Assembly: GCF_021353295.2 (NCBI RefSeq)
Contig: NZ_CP120635.1
Location: 2,063,501-2,127,500 of the forward strand
Length of the DNA: 64,000 nucleotides
Direction: 5' to 3'
Origin: Pseudodesulfovibrio thermohalotolerans
GTDB lineage: Bacteria > Desulfobacterota > Desulfovibrionia > Desulfovibrionales > Desulfovibrionaceae
Below are positions 52,168-62,767 of the stretch, piece by piece. The first letter of the stretch is position 1, and every line of letters begins with the position of its first letter. The position numbers and the translations under genes are program-made. Below the pieces are notes generated by a model. It saw only the letters and a list, made by a program, of their open reading frames with translations. It was not told where the DNA came from and made no database searches.

Positions 52168-53703
52168 CTAATCGACGATCCCGGCCATGAGAGGACCAAT
52201 CTTGCGGAAGGTGTCCTTGTCGGTATTGTCCAGGACATCCAGAATTCGGCCCCGGTAGATGACCGCGATGCGGTCGGCCAATTGCAGGGCCTCGTTGAGA
52301 TCCCCGGTAACCAGAAGCACGCCCGCCATGGACCGTGCTTCAAGCAGCCGCTTCCAGACTTCTTCGGTGGCGGACACATCCAGTCCCTGGGTGGGTTGTT
52401 CGGCCACGATGAGCTTGGGTTCGCGATAGAGTTCGCGGGCCAGAACGGCCTTCTGAAGATTGCCGCCCGAGAGCTGCCAGGCCAGGGCGTGAATGCGGCC
52501 GGGGCGGATATCGAATTTCTCGATGAGCCGGACCGTGTGCTTCGCGGCCTTTTTCTTGTCCAGCCATAGCCCTTTGGCAAACCCCTTGCGGGTAGTCAGG
52601 AGCAGGTTGTCCACGAGGTTCTGATTGGGCAGCGTGGCCAGGCCCAAACGGTCCTCGGGGATGTAGCACATAGACCTGTTCCAAGTGGATTCGGCAAAGA
52701 ACTTGCGCCACGGGTGGCCCATGATGAACACGGTGTCGAGCGGCGGCTTGGTCAGGCCGGTCACGGCCTCCACCAACGCCTTCTGGCCGTTTCCGGCCAC
52801 GCCCACCAGCGCCACGACCTCGCCACGGCGAACGTCCAGGTCCACCTCGGTCAGACCGAGGCCGGTGAGATTCCTGACCTCAAGGACCGTATCGCCGATC
52901 TCGGCGGGCTGCCGGTCCACTTCAAGAAGGACTTCCTTGCCGACCATGCGCGAGGCAAGATCGGCCTTGGACTCGATGGATTCCGGGTCCAGCTCGCCCT
53001 CGATCCGACCGCGCCTGAGAATGGCGATCTCGTCGGCCAGGGCGATGACCTCTTCCAACTTGTGGGAGATGAAAATGATGGACTTGCCCTGCTCGGTCAT
53101 GCGCCACAACGCTTCGAAAAGGCTGCGCGTCTCCTCCGGGGTGAGAACCGCCGTGGGCTCATCAAAAATGAGAATGCGGCTCTCGCGGTAAAGAAGTTTG
53201 AGAATCTCCACCAATTGCCGCTCGCCCATGGACAGATTGCAGATGCGCTCGCCAGGCTTGATGTCCAGGCCGTATCGTTCCGCCAATTCACCCACGCGGT
53301 GTTCCATCTCGCGGGGGGAGACGAAAAAGCTGCCCTCCTGCCCGAGAAGAACGTTTTCAGCCACGGTCATGGAATCCACAAGCATGAAATGCTGATAGAC
53401 CATGCCGATGCCCGCCCGAATGGCGTCCTTGGAAGAATTGAACCGGACAGGCCGACCGTCCACCTCGATCGTTCCCTCGTCGGGCTTGTACCTGCCCGCC
53501 AGCATGGACATCATGGTGGACTTGCCCGCGCCGTTCTCGCCGAGCAGGGCCTTGATGCGGCCCGGATACACGTCGAGCGTGATGGCGTCGTTGGCCACCA
53601 CCTTGCCGAACCGTTTGGTCAATCCCTTGAGGCTGACCACCGGCCGCGCGTCCTTGGCAAGGGGGCGGGTCCGCACGGGCCGGACATATTGCAGGTCGGT
53701 CAT
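52168..53703 (-). CDS. Nucleoside/BMP-type ABC transporter ATP-binding protein
   Basis: A 511-residue double ATPase of the sugar/nucleoside (RbsA/NupO) type. The first domain has GENGAGKSTMMSMLAGRY, NLSMGERQLVEILK and ILIFDEPTAVLTPEE. The second domain has a looser Walker A (VALVGVAGNGQKALVEAVTG) and signature LSGGNLQKAVLARE with VAEQPTQGLD, as usual in this family. It energises the two permeases that follow. It is third in order after the binding protein on the minus strand only if read past the permeases; spacings are 3-9 bases throughout. Confidence 0.93.
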   Translation of the reverse strand: MTDLQYVRPVRTRPLAKDARPVVSLKGLTKRFGKVVANDAITLDVYPGRIKALLGENGAGKSTMMSMLAGRYKPDEGTIEVDGRPVRFNSSKDAIRAGIGMVYQHFMLVDSMTVAENVLLGQEGSFFVSPREMEHRVGELAERYGLDIKPGERICNLSMGERQLVEILKLLYRESRILIFDEPTAVLTPEETRSLFEALWRMTEQGKSIIFISHKLEEVIALADEIAILRRGRIEGELDPESIESKADLASRMVGKEVLLEVDRQPAEIGDTVLEVRNLTGLGLTEVDLDVRRGEVVALVGVAGNGQKALVEAVTGLTKPPLDTVFIMGHPWRKFFAESTWNRSMCYIPEDRLGLATLPNQNLVDNLLLTTRKGFAKGLWLDKKKAAKHTVRLIEKFDIRPGRIHALAWQLSGGNLQKAVLARELYREPKLIVAEQPTQGLDVSATEEVWKRLLEARSMAGVLLVTGDLNEALQLADRIAVIYRGRILDVLDNTDKDTFRKIGPLMAGIVD

Positions 53704-53706
53704 CCC

Positions 53707-54624
53707 CTACCCCTCCGGCTCGATGTTGGTGCCGAGAGCGGCCGGAGCATCAATACGGCGGCCGCGCCAAGCGGAGAGAATCAAGACCAGGATGGTCAGC
53801 AAATACGGAAGCATGAGCAGCAGAGAGGACGGCAGATGCGTACCCGCGGCCTGGAGCCTGAGCTGAAAGGCCATGACCCCGCCGAACAGGTACGCCCCCA
53901 CCACGGCCCGGCCGGGCCGCCAAAAGGCAAAGATGACCAACGCCACGGCGATCCAGCCACGACCGCCGGAAAGCCCGTTGGTCCAGAGGTGAGTGTAGGC
54001 CAGGGACAGATACGCCCCGCCAAGTCCGACCAGGAATCCGCCGGCCATCACCGCGAAGTAACGCAAACGAATGGGCTTGAGGCCGACGGCAGCGGCTGCT
54101 GCGGGCATCTCTCCGGTGGCGGCCACATGCAGGCCAAGACTGGTCCGCCGGAAGAAGAACCAGAACAGGAACGGAATGACGAAGGAAAGATAGACCAGCA
54201 TGTCATGCTTGAAAAATATTTCGCCCACACCCGGAATCTGCGACAGCAGCGGGAAATCAAACGGATCGAAGCCGGGCGCGGCAAGGCCGACGTAGGGCAC
54301 GCCCAGAAAATGAGTCAGACCACCGCCGAGGATGGTCAGGGCCAGGCCGGACACAACCTGGTTGCCCAGGCAGGAAATGCAGACGAAGGCGTGTAGTGAG
54401 GCAAGGAGCATACCAGCACAGCCGCCCGCCACAAACCCGAGCCAAGGGGAACCGGTGACGAGGCTGGTCCAGAATGCGGCCAGAGCGGCCAGGGCCATCA
54501 TGCCCTCCACGCCGAGGTTGAGCACCCCGCCCTTCTCGGTGAGCATTTCACCCAGGGTGGCGTAGAGGATGGGGGTGCCGGACTGCACAGTGGCCGCGAA
54601 TAGCGGTATGAGGAATTCCCACAT
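53707..54624 (-). CDS. Nucleoside/BMP-type ABC transporter permease, second subunit
   Basis: A 305-residue membrane protein with 8-9 helices. It opens WEFLIPLFAATVQSGTPILYATLGEML, with the BPD_transp_2 motif EKGGVLNLGVEGMMALAAL. The ASGENPxAA-like coupling loop appears as ATGEMPAAAAAVGLKPIRLRY. Corresponds to NupQ/YufQ. It starts 4 bases after the other permease ends. Confidence 0.92.
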   Translation of the reverse strand: MWEFLIPLFAATVQSGTPILYATLGEMLTEKGGVLNLGVEGMMALAALAAFWTSLVTGSPWLGFVAGGCAGMLLASLHAFVCISCLGNQVVSGLALTILGGGLTHFLGVPYVGLAAPGFDPFDFPLLSQIPGVGEIFFKHDMLVYLSFVIPFLFWFFFRRTSLGLHVAATGEMPAAAAAVGLKPIRLRYFAVMAGGFLVGLGGAYLSLAYTHLWTNGLSGGRGWIAVALVIFAFWRPGRAVVGAYLFGGVMAFQLRLQAAGTHLPSSLLLMLPYLLTILVLILSAWRGRRIDAPAALGTNIEPEG

Positions 54625-54628
54625 GACC

Positions 54629-55690
54629 TTACTCCTGCCTCGGTTTGCGGACCAGCTTGTAGGTCAGGAAGAACTGTCCGGCCAGAACGGTGAGAAGAAT
54701 GACGCCTTCCATGATGGTTCCGAAGGCGGCCGGAATCTGAAGCTTGAGCTGCATGTTCTCGACGCCCACCCTGAGAGCGGCCAGGAGAAAGGAGGCGAAA
54801 GCGATGTTCAACGGCTCCAGGCGCGCCAGCCAGGCCACCACGATGGCGGTATAGCCGTAGCCGACCATGAGCGAGGGCTGAAGCCGATTGAGAATGGCCG
54901 AGGTCTCCACGCACCCCGCCCAGCCTGCAAAACCGCCGGACAGCCCCATGACGAACAGAACAAGCATACCGTAATGAATCTTGGCGTAGCGGGCCACGCG
55001 CGCGCCCTCGCCGCTGGCCTTGAGCTCGAATCCGAGCCGGGTGAAGCGCATGAACGCCCACAGACCGACGCCCACGGCCACGCAAAAAAATATGCCCCAG
55101 TGCACGCGGCTGCCGCCGATACCGGGAATGATCGCGCCTTCGGTAAATTCGGGAGTCATGGGGAAACCGAAGCTCGCGGGGTCCTTCCACACGCCGAAGA
55201 CCAGATAGTCGAGGAGCAGGATGGCGATGTAGTTGAGCATCAGGGTGGAAATGATCTCGTTGACCCGGAGCTTCAGCTTGAGGAAGGCCGGAATCAGCGC
55301 CCAGGCTCCGCCCAGAATGAAGGCCATGACGAACATGAGCGGCAGCAGGACAAATCTCGGCAGATCAGGGAACGACAAAGCCATCCAAGTGGCCCCGATG
55401 GCTCCTAGGGCGAACTGCCCTTCGGCCCCGATGTTCCACAACTGCATACGAAAGGCCACGGCCACGCCCAGCGAACACAGGAAAAGGGGAATGGCCTTGA
55501 GGAGCACGTCCTCCAGGGACCAAAGGCTGCCGAAGCTGCCCTGCCAGAGCACGGTCAGGCCGTAGAACGCGTCCTTGCCCTGCCCTTCGAGAAGCAGGCC
55601 GCTGATCGCGAGGGAAAAGAGCAGGGCGCCCAGGAAAACAACCAGGGCGCCCCACTTCCAGGGTTCATCTCTTTTTCTTATCTTCAGCAC
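54629..55690 (-). CDS. Nucleoside/BMP-type ABC transporter permease, first subunit
   Basis: A 353-residue membrane protein corresponding to NupP/YufP. It has a basic N-terminus (MLKIRKRDEPWKWG) and many helices. The family motifs are PLFLCSLGVAVAFRMQLWNIGAEGQFALGAI and KLRVNEIISTLMLNYIAILLLDYL. The coupling loop is KASGEGARVARYAKI. The start is GTG at 55690, 9 bases past the binding-protein gene, with only a weak ribosome site. Confidence 0.92.
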   Translation of the reverse strand: MLKIRKRDEPWKWGALVVFLGALLFSLAISGLLLEGQGKDAFYGLTVLWQGSFGSLWSLEDVLLKAIPLFLCSLGVAVAFRMQLWNIGAEGQFALGAIGATWMALSFPDLPRFVLLPLMFVMAFILGGAWALIPAFLKLKLRVNEIISTLMLNYIAILLLDYLVFGVWKDPASFGFPMTPEFTEGAIIPGIGGSRVHWGIFFCVAVGVGLWAFMRFTRLGFELKASGEGARVARYAKIHYGMLVLFVMGLSGGFAGWAGCVETSAILNRLQPSLMVGYGYTAIVVAWLARLEPLNIAFASFLLAALRVGVENMQLKLQIPAAFGTIMEGVILLTVLAGQFFLTYKLVRKPRQE

Positions 55691-55699
55691 GTGTACCGT

Positions 55700-56842
<1,143 letters not shown>

Positions 56843-56969
56843 GAAGACCTCTCCATTAGCGGTTAAATATCAAAAACGCATATCCCAGCTACCGATATCG
56901 GGCAAGACCCAATTTGGCCGGGACGATGCGAGTTCATTGAAATTCAATGCTGTTTTTTCAGCTCGATTC

Positions 56970-57452
56970 CTATTCATTGACCTGGACAATAGGTTCCACG
57001 AACTGTGTACCGGCATCCCATGGAAACAGTATCCAGGTATCCTGGCTGACCTCGGTGATGAAGGTGTCCACCGTGGGGCGGCCTTCCGGCTTGGCGTAAA
57101 CCGTGGCGAAATGCGCTTTGGGCACCATGTCGCGGGCGATCTTGGCGGTCTTGCCGGTGTCCACCAGGTCGTCGATGAGCAACCAGCCCTCGCCGTCGCA
57201 ATCCACTTCCTTGAGGATATTGGCCTCGCCCTGATCCTTCCAATTATAAGAGGACAGGCAAATGGTGTCGATGAGGTGAATGTCCAGCTCACGGGCGATA
57301 ATGGCGGCGGGAACCAACCCGCCGCGCGTGATGGCCAGGATGCCCTTCCACGGGCCCCTTTCCACCAGCCGCCAGGACAACGCCCGGCAATCGCGGTGCA
57401 GTTGCTCCCAGGAAACGGGAAACATCTTCTGATATCGGCTCTTGTCGACCAT
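56970..57452 (-). CDS. gpt: Xanthine/guanine phosphoribosyltransferase
   Basis: A 160-residue type I phosphoribosyltransferase. [22 protein letters not shown] resembles E. coli Gpt, and the PRPP loop is [16 protein letters not shown]. It converts guanine or xanthine to the nucleotide using PRPP. ATG 57452 has AAGGAG 9 bases before it; the open frame runs to 57518 without a site. The BMP importer operon just downstream on the same strand suggests purine salvage. Confidence 0.9.
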   Translation of the reverse strand: MVDKSRYQKMFPVSWEQLHRDCRALSWRLVERGPWKGILAITRGGLVPAAIIARELDIHLIDTICLSSYNWKDQGEANILKEVDCDGEGWLLIDDLVDTGKTAKIARDMVPKAHFATVYAKPEGRPTVDTFITEVSQDTWILFPWDAGTQFVEPIVQVNE

Positions 57453-57638
57453 GCGGATAAACTCCTTGCGCGGTGTGGGAACGACGGGCTTCGTACCCGT
57501 GTCCGGACAATTAATCAAGGGGGCAAGCGTCCCCTTTGTAATCTAAAAGGAAATCAAATGGCTTCCGAGCCTTGGAAACGTCAGCGGCGAAACGGATCAC
57601 GACTGAGGCCGGGCGCCGGACAAAGCGGCCCCTCCGCC

Positions 57639-58601
57639 TCATACGCCCTTGCCGCGTTCCGCCAGCATCTGCGCACCGTAAAAGGCCGCGCCGAACAGGC
57701 CGCTCGCTTCGTTACCATTGAGCCGAATCGGAATGGAATGAAGAAATTCTTGATAAACATGGGAGTTGTGAAATTCCACCATGAATTCCGGCACCTGCAC
57801 GAACATGGGGTTCTTGGCCGCCACCCCGCCCGTTATGAATAACCCGCCGGTGGTCATGAGCCCGATGGCCCAGTTTCGGCACGCCCGGGCGTAAAATCGG
57901 GCGTACCATACGGTGGTTTCACTCTCCGGAACGAGTTTGGCGGATATTTCCTTCGGCGTCAGATCCTCGCCGGTCAAATAGCGGTGCAGCAGACTAAGTC
58001 CGAGCCCGGTGACCACGGAATCCCCTTCCGGCCAGTTTCGCCCGCCCTCGACGCGATTGAATTCTGCGTACTCGGCCTCATCTTTCCCGACAAACGGAAA
58101 AGCCATATGTCCGCCTTCAGAAGGCAAGGCCATCCACGTCCCGCCGGTCTGAAGCAAAGCTGAATAGCCCAGCCCGGTTCCAGCCCCGATAACGCCGATG
58201 GTCTCGCCCTCCACGGGCCCCCCTTCCTGAATGACCAGGGCATCGTCCACCGCGCTCGTCCGACAGGCGAACGCCTGGGCGGAGAAATCATTGATGAGGC
58301 GCACGGCGGGCGTGCCGAAATCAACTTCCCGGAGATCGATGCCCCAGGGAGCGTTGGGCAGGTTTGGACAAGTAACGCCATGGTACACGGCCCCTGCCGG
58401 GGCCAGTACAGCGGCTTCGAAGCCGCCGGGAACAGCCGGGAACTCGCTCTCCCAAAGCTGTTCGACGAGTTCCGGAAATGTCCGCGCCCCATGGGTTTCG
58501 AGCCAGATGGACTCCAGCATCTCAAGCCCGTCGCCATGCGCCTCGAACAAGGCAAACCGACTGTTGGTGCCGCCGATGTCGGCGGCCAGAATCTTGGCCA
58601 T
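57639..58601 (-). CDS. glk: Glucokinase
   Basis: A 320-residue ROK-independent (E. coli Glk-type) hexokinase. It has the phosphate loop MAKILAADIGGTNSRFALFE, then FSAQAFACRT and the GAGTGLGYSALL motif. The catalytic region is PSEGGHMAF, and GGLFITGGVAAKNP is near the end. Phosphorylates glucose with ATP. Adjacent to gpt but separated by 186 bases, so separately controlled. A purpose for free glucose in a sulfate reducer (glycogen or trehalose turnover) is inference. Confidence 0.93.
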   Translation of the reverse strand: MAKILAADIGGTNSRFALFEAHGDGLEMLESIWLETHGARTFPELVEQLWESEFPAVPGGFEAAVLAPAGAVYHGVTCPNLPNAPWGIDLREVDFGTPAVRLINDFSAQAFACRTSAVDDALVIQEGGPVEGETIGVIGAGTGLGYSALLQTGGTWMALPSEGGHMAFPFVGKDEAEYAEFNRVEGGRNWPEGDSVVTGLGLSLLHRYLTGEDLTPKEISAKLVPESETTVWYARFYARACRNWAIGLMTTGGLFITGGVAAKNPMFVQVPEFMVEFHNSHVYQEFLHSIPIRLNGNEASGLFGAAFYGAQMLAERGKGV

Positions 58602-58644
58602 GTGCCCCTCTCCTCCGTGGAACGCACCCTATCACAATCAGCCG

Positions 58645-58673
58645 AAAAAAAAAGGAGCCCAAGGGCTCCTTTT
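58645..58673 (-). terminator. Terminator of the MotA-like/MotB-like pair
   Basis: AAAGGAGCC/GGCTCCTTT stem (58651-58659 with 58664-58672), four-base loop, nine T on the minus strand. It lies 25 bases past the MotA-like stop. Confidence 0.92.
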
Positions 58674-58697
58674 CCTGCCGATTCGAGATGTTCCGGA

Positions 58698-59576
58698 TCA
58701 GGCCGCTTCCGTTGTTTTGCGGAGTTCGCCGTCTTCATCTCCGCCGGGCATGTCGGTCAGGTCCACCGGGCGGTTTTTCTTCTGCACGTATTTGCGAGTG
58801 ATACGGCGCAGTGTTTCGGTCTTGCCCTCCCGTTCGGCCGGGGAAAGAAACGAAGCGAGTTTGCGTTCCAGCTTGTAGGAGTTCTGCTCCTTGCTGATGG
58901 CCACGATGCCCTCCATGACGAGCTTCTGATTGAGCAGCTCGGCCCTGGTGGAATAATTAATGTTTTCCGCAATGGGCGCAAACACGAGATGAGACAGGAT
59001 AAGACCGTACAGGGTGGAGATGAACGCCACCGGGATATTCTTCAGGATTACGGCGGTATCGTTGATCCCCATGAGCAAGCCGATAAGCCCTATGACCGAA
59101 CCGGCCACGCCGAAGGCCGGAGCCGTGCGGGCCAGGGTCTGGAAAAATCGCTCGGACTGTTGGCGGCGCAGGTTGAAGAAGGCCATCTCAGCGTTGAGGC
59201 ATTCACGAATCTCTTCTTCCTTATAATTATCCACCAGCAGGCACAGCCCGCTCTTCAAAAAAGCGCTGGTCGCCTTGTTGGCGGACCGCTCCAGGGAGAG
59301 CACTCCGTCCACCTTGGATTTGACCGACAGATCAAGCAGCGTATCGACAATCTCCTCGGCCGTGGTACGCCCGTTGGCGTATACGGCGCGAGCGACATCA
59401 AAAGCGTTTTTCACGTGCTGAACGGGGTAGCTGATGAGCATGGCCGCGGCCAGCCCGGATGCGACCACAAGAAAAGCCGCAATATTGAAATACGCCCCGG
59501 CCGCTCCGGTGAGCATGAAGCTGCATACAAAAACGGCCAGACTCAGGGCTACGCCGATAATATTTTTTCTGCCCAT
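58698..59576 (-). CDS. MotA/TolQ/ExbB-family proton channel protein
   Basis: A 292-residue inner-membrane protein in the MotA mould: two N-terminal helices (IIGVALSLAVFVCSFMLTGA and NIAAFLVVASGLAAAMLISY), a cytoplasmic domain with charged helices, and the conserved pair of late helices. These are ARTAPAFGVAGSVIGLIGLLMG and VAFISTLYGLILSHLVFAPIA. A charged tail follows with KYVQKKNRPVDLTDMPGGDED. Together with the MotB-like gene 16 bases upstream it should form an ion-driven stator. No flagellar genes are near, so flagellar versus other function is open. GGAGG precedes the ATG. Confidence 0.88.
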   Translation of the reverse strand: MGRKNIIGVALSLAVFVCSFMLTGAAGAYFNIAAFLVVASGLAAAMLISYPVQHVKNAFDVARAVYANGRTTAEEIVDTLLDLSVKSKVDGVLSLERSANKATSAFLKSGLCLLVDNYKEEEIRECLNAEMAFFNLRRQQSERFFQTLARTAPAFGVAGSVIGLIGLLMGINDTAVILKNIPVAFISTLYGLILSHLVFAPIAENINYSTRAELLNQKLVMEGIVAISKEQNSYKLERKLASFLSPAEREGKTETLRRITRKYVQKKNRPVDLTDMPGGDEDGELRKTTEAA

Positions 59577-59592
59577 GAATGCCTCCGATGAA

Positions 59593-60312
59593 TCAATTGT
59601 TGGAAATGACGATTTCGACCCGGCGGTTCAGGGTCTGGTTGGCTGCCGAGGTTTCGGGCAGTTCGGGCTGGTACGCCCCCCGGCCCGATATGACCAACCG
59701 TTTCGGATCGATGCCGAGCCTCGCGATGAGACGGCCCGCCACATCGGCCGCCCGTTCGGACGACAGGATGAAGCTCCTCACCCCTTCCGCCTCGCTTTGA
59801 TCCGCGAATCCGATGACGTGCACCATGCCCGGACTCAGGCGAACCACTTCGCCAATCTCGTCGAGATAGACGGCCGACTCGGGTTTGAGCTGTCCTGAAT
59901 TGACGTCGAAGAAAAGATCGCCGCGCAAGGTCGCGCGCACCTGTCCCGGGGCCTCACGGACCACGGTGATGCCGTTGGCCCGGGATCGGTACAGGACCTC
60001 GTTTTCAGGCATACGGACCACATCCGACGATCCGCCCGTCTCGGCCCGGCTGGCGATCTGCCCAATGAGCCCGATGAGCGGGTCCAGGGCGCTGGCCGAC
60101 TGGGCCTGTTCAGCGGATTGGCGGCTGAACAGGATTTTCACGTCCTGCCGGTTGCTCGCATAGATAAACAACACGGCGAACAAGACGAACATGACCATCA
60201 TCAAATCCGACCACGGCACAGCCCAATCATTGGCCCCCCGGCTCGGGTCCGCGCCGTCCATCTGGTGAAACGAGGTGAATCCCTGTAGGTCTTTCGAATT
60301 CATTTTTTGCAT
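59593..60312 (-). CDS. MotB-like protein with OmpA peptidoglycan-binding domain
   Basis: A 239-residue partner of the MotA-like protein. A short cytoplasmic start is followed by one membrane helix, NDWAVPWSDLMMVMFVLFAVLFIYA, with the proton-carrying Asp36. A periplasmic linker comes next, then an OmpA-like domain: FFDVNSGQLKPESAVYLDEI and GFADQSEAEGV, with RAADVAGRLIARLGI. It ends NQTLNRRVEIVI. ATG 60312 has AGGAG five bases before it; upstream codons to 60372 are artefact. Confidence 0.9.
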   Translation of the reverse strand: MQKMNSKDLQGFTSFHQMDGADPSRGANDWAVPWSDLMMVMFVLFAVLFIYASNRQDVKILFSRQSAEQAQSASALDPLIGLIGQIASRAETGGSSDVVRMPENEVLYRSRANGITVVREAPGQVRATLRGDLFFDVNSGQLKPESAVYLDEIGEVVRLSPGMVHVIGFADQSEAEGVRSFILSSERAADVAGRLIARLGIDPKRLVISGRGAYQPELPETSAANQTLNRRVEIVISNN

Positions 60313-60495
60313 CTTTTCTCCTGCGCCTAGCGCGCACGATTTGAAGCAAAAAGCCTGCCACGATTTTAACACTCTAAAATAATGAGAAAAACTTAAAACT
60401 GCGTCGAATCAAGAACGATCCGAACGACAGAAAGACCTTCCGTCCGTCAAGAGTCCGTCGTTGACGCGCGGGATGATATGGGGAACATTCCGGGC

Positions 60496-61107
60496 ATGAC
60501 AAAAACAGGCCCATTCATCAATCGATCGCCCATCGTCCTGGCCTCGGGTTCGCCCCGACGGCGCGAACTCCTCTCCGACCTCGGACTGACTTTAGACGTC
60601 CACCCCAGCCCGCTTGAGGAGCCGGCCCCCAAACCGGACGAATCGCCCGCCGACTATGTCCTCCGCATGGCGGAATTGAAGACTTTGGATGTGGCCGGGA
60701 AATTCCGGGGCGCAACTGTGATCGGCGCGGACACCGCCGTGGTCCTGGGCAACCGCATAATGGGCAAGCCGCGCTCCAAGCTCGACGCGCTGGACATGCT
60801 GGAAGCGCTGTCCGGCGAAACGCATCAGGTGGTCACCGGATTCTGCGTGGTCCTGCCCGATGGCGCAATCCTGTCCGAAGCGGTGAGCACGGATGTGGAC
60901 ATGCGCGTCTCCACCGAAGACGAGTTGATGAGCTACATTGAAACCGGCGAGCCCATGGACAAGGCCGGAGCCTACGCCATTCAGGGCGTGGGAACCTTTC
61001 TGGTCACCGCCATACGCGGCTCGTACACCAACGTGGTCGGTCTGCCCGTGGCACGGCTTTTTGAGGTACTGACAAAATACGGCATCGTGACGCCGGGGAA
61101 TTTGTAA
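60496..61107 (+). CDS. maf: Maf-family nucleotide pyrophosphatase
   Basis: A house-cleaning enzyme that hydrolyses non-canonical or excess nucleoside triphosphates such as dTTP or UTP. The 203-residue product has the substrate loop PIVLASGSPRRRELLSDLG, the ESPADYVLRMAELK stretch, and VIGADTAVVLGNRIMGKP. It also has KAGAYAIQGVG and VVGLPVARLF near the end. An ATG at 60478 in the same frame is an alternative start; the GGGGAA between the two supports 60496. Confidence 0.93.
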   Translation: MTKTGPFINRSPIVLASGSPRRRELLSDLGLTLDVHPSPLEEPAPKPDESPADYVLRMAELKTLDVAGKFRGATVIGADTAVVLGNRIMGKPRSKLDALDMLEALSGETHQVVTGFCVVLPDGAILSEAVSTDVDMRVSTEDELMSYIETGEPMDKAGAYAIQGVGTFLVTAIRGSYTNVVGLPVARLFEVLTKYGIVTPGNL

Positions 61108-61163
61108 AGGCGGCCGTTGGCCATTCAGCTCGCGACATGGCATTACACGGCAAAGGAGACAGC

Positions 61164-61457
61164 ATGACGAACCAGGGCGATATCCTCGACTACTCCGACA
61201 GGCTTTTTGAAGTCGGTTTCGAAGTTGCCGACCACAAGGAAAAAGCGCTGCGCATAATCAGATCCCACTGCAATTTCGGCTTTCCCGAGCCCGTGCAATC
61301 CGGCCGGACATACACAGTGGTCATCCCCATGCAGATCATTCCGGAAGTGATCCGTTCCCTGAGCGAAGCAAACATTGCCGTGTACGGGATCACCCGGCGT
61401 TTTTTGGAAGACATGGATTCAAGAAACGCGTCGCCCGCCGCATCCCCTATGGCTTGA
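61164..61457 (+). CDS. Small conserved-looking protein, unknown
   Basis: A 97-residue soluble protein with an ideal AAGGAG six bases before ATG 61164. The middle (FEVADHKEKALRIIRSHCNFGFPEPV, then YTVVIPMQIIPEVIRSLSEANIAVYGITRR) has alternating strands and helices like a small ferredoxin-fold or ACT-like regulatory protein. I cannot name a family. Its 3' end overlaps the convergent methyltransferase by 11 bases. Confidence 0.72.
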   Translation: MTNQGDILDYSDRLFEVGFEVADHKEKALRIIRSHCNFGFPEPVQSGRTYTVVIPMQIIPEVIRSLSEANIAVYGITRRFLEDMDSRNASPAASPMA

Positions 61458-62013
61458 TGTACCGGACGAGATAGGTAAATTCGCCTAAATCGGCCACACT
61501 TTCCTGAACGAAACCGAAAGGCTCGACCAATAGATCAGCGTTCTCGAGGCCGATTCGCTTGCCCATGGACGGGCCGGGGCCGTGGTCGAGTTTCTTGAAT
61601 TCGATGAGCGAAAAGCGTCCTCCCGGCACAAGCACCCGATTCACTTCGGCCATGAGTCCCGGTCTGACGGATTCCGGCAGGTCATGCAGCACGGTTGCCA
61701 TATACGCGGCGTCAATGGCCCCGGCCTCCAGGTGAAGCGGCTGCGAGATATCTGCCACCATGGGTTGAATATTCCCCAGCCCTTCCCGTCGGGCGGACTC
61801 GGCCAGGGCGGCTATGCCCTCCTCCCAAAGGTCCAATGCGTATATCAGGGAACCGGCCTTCAACCTACGGGCCAAGGGCAAGGCATACATCCCCGCGCCG
61901 CAACCGAGATCAAGGTACGTGGCCCTGAGGCCGACAATTATGCTGTCGAAAACGAGGTCCTGATCGATGTGGCCGAAACTGCTCTTACCGGCGGCTTTTG
62001 GCATGGCGTCCAT
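61447..62013 (-). CDS. SAM-dependent methyltransferase (UbiE/class I type)
   Basis: A 188-residue class I methyltransferase. Motif I is YLDLGCGAGMYALPLARRL, the acidic end of strand 2 is IYALDLWEEGI, and motif II region is AAYMATVLHDLPE. It continues with NRVLVPGGRFSLIEFK, as in UbiE/Methyltransf_11 proteins. The substrate is unknown. ATG 62013 has GGAG before it; the longer open frame to 62139 overlaps the acetyltransferase gene. Confidence 0.87.
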   Translation of the reverse strand: MDAMPKAAGKSSFGHIDQDLVFDSIIVGLRATYLDLGCGAGMYALPLARRLKAGSLIYALDLWEEGIAALAESARREGLGNIQPMVADISQPLHLEAGAIDAAYMATVLHDLPESVRPGLMAEVNRVLVPGGRFSLIEFKKLDHGPGPSMGKRIGLENADLLVEPFGFVQESVADLGEFTYLVRYIKP

Positions 62014-62089
62014 GATTTCTCCAGGAAGATGTTCACGAATCAATACAGGATACGCACCAAAGACAACGACGTCAAAAGAATGGAATCGT

Positions 62090-62575
62090 TTATGGGTTGA
62101 CCCGTTTGCCCAGAATGGACAGGCTATATTCCCGGCCATCCATCTCGGCGATGTCGGGGAATCTGCCCCACTCCTCGAAACCGAAGGATTTGAAGAGGCG
62201 AATGGAACCCTCGTTGTGCGAAAAAATGTAGCCGAGCACGGTCTTGATGCCCAAAGCCGGTGTCATGGCCAAGACCTCCTTGAGAAGCCTGCCGCCCAGT
62301 CCCTGCCGTCGATGCTCAGGAGCGATGTAGATGCTTATTTCCGCAGTGTGGTCATAGGCCGGACGGCCGTAAAATGACTCGAAGCTGACCCATGCCGCTA
62401 CTTTGTCGCTGATGCGCTCCACAAGTATGGGTCTGGCGGGAGTGTGGGAGCGGAACCAGGCCACTTTGGACTCGACCGAGACTTCCTCGGTGTCGGCGGT
62501 GGAAATGCGCGTGGCAACCGTGGAATTGTAGATGTCGACGATTCTCGGGAGGTCCTGTTCCGTAGCGGGCTGCAT
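62090..62575 (-). CDS. GNAT N-acetyltransferase, phosphinothricin-acetyltransferase type
   Basis: A 161-residue GNAT. It starts MQPATEQDLPRIVDIYNSTVATRIST, as in PAT/MnaT enzymes. The acetyl-CoA loop is EHRRQGLGGRLLKEVL and SHNEGSIRLFKSFGFEEWGRFPDIAEMDGREYS closes it. This family acetylates the amino group of toxic amino acid analogues such as methionine sulfone or phosphinothricin. The start at 62575 has AAGGAG 8 bases before it. Confidence 0.9.
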   Translation of the reverse strand: MQPATEQDLPRIVDIYNSTVATRISTADTEEVSVESKVAWFRSHTPARPILVERISDKVAAWVSFESFYGRPAYDHTAEISIYIAPEHRRQGLGGRLLKEVLAMTPALGIKTVLGYIFSHNEGSIRLFKSFGFEEWGRFPDIAEMDGREYSLSILGKRVNP

Positions 62576-62767
62576 TCCGTATGCTCCTTGATTCCGAACT
62601 CTGCCGGGCACGTTTGCAGACAACCTTAATTCCCCTTTTCCCCATCCGCAAGAGGCCTTGGCGAAACAGGCGACAAAAATCCGACGGTACCTTCCGGGCC
62701 TTCTCCAAGGATGTTGCCTGCGGCCGCGTTTCCGATTATCACAGCGAAAAAACAGCCTGGAGCCGTC

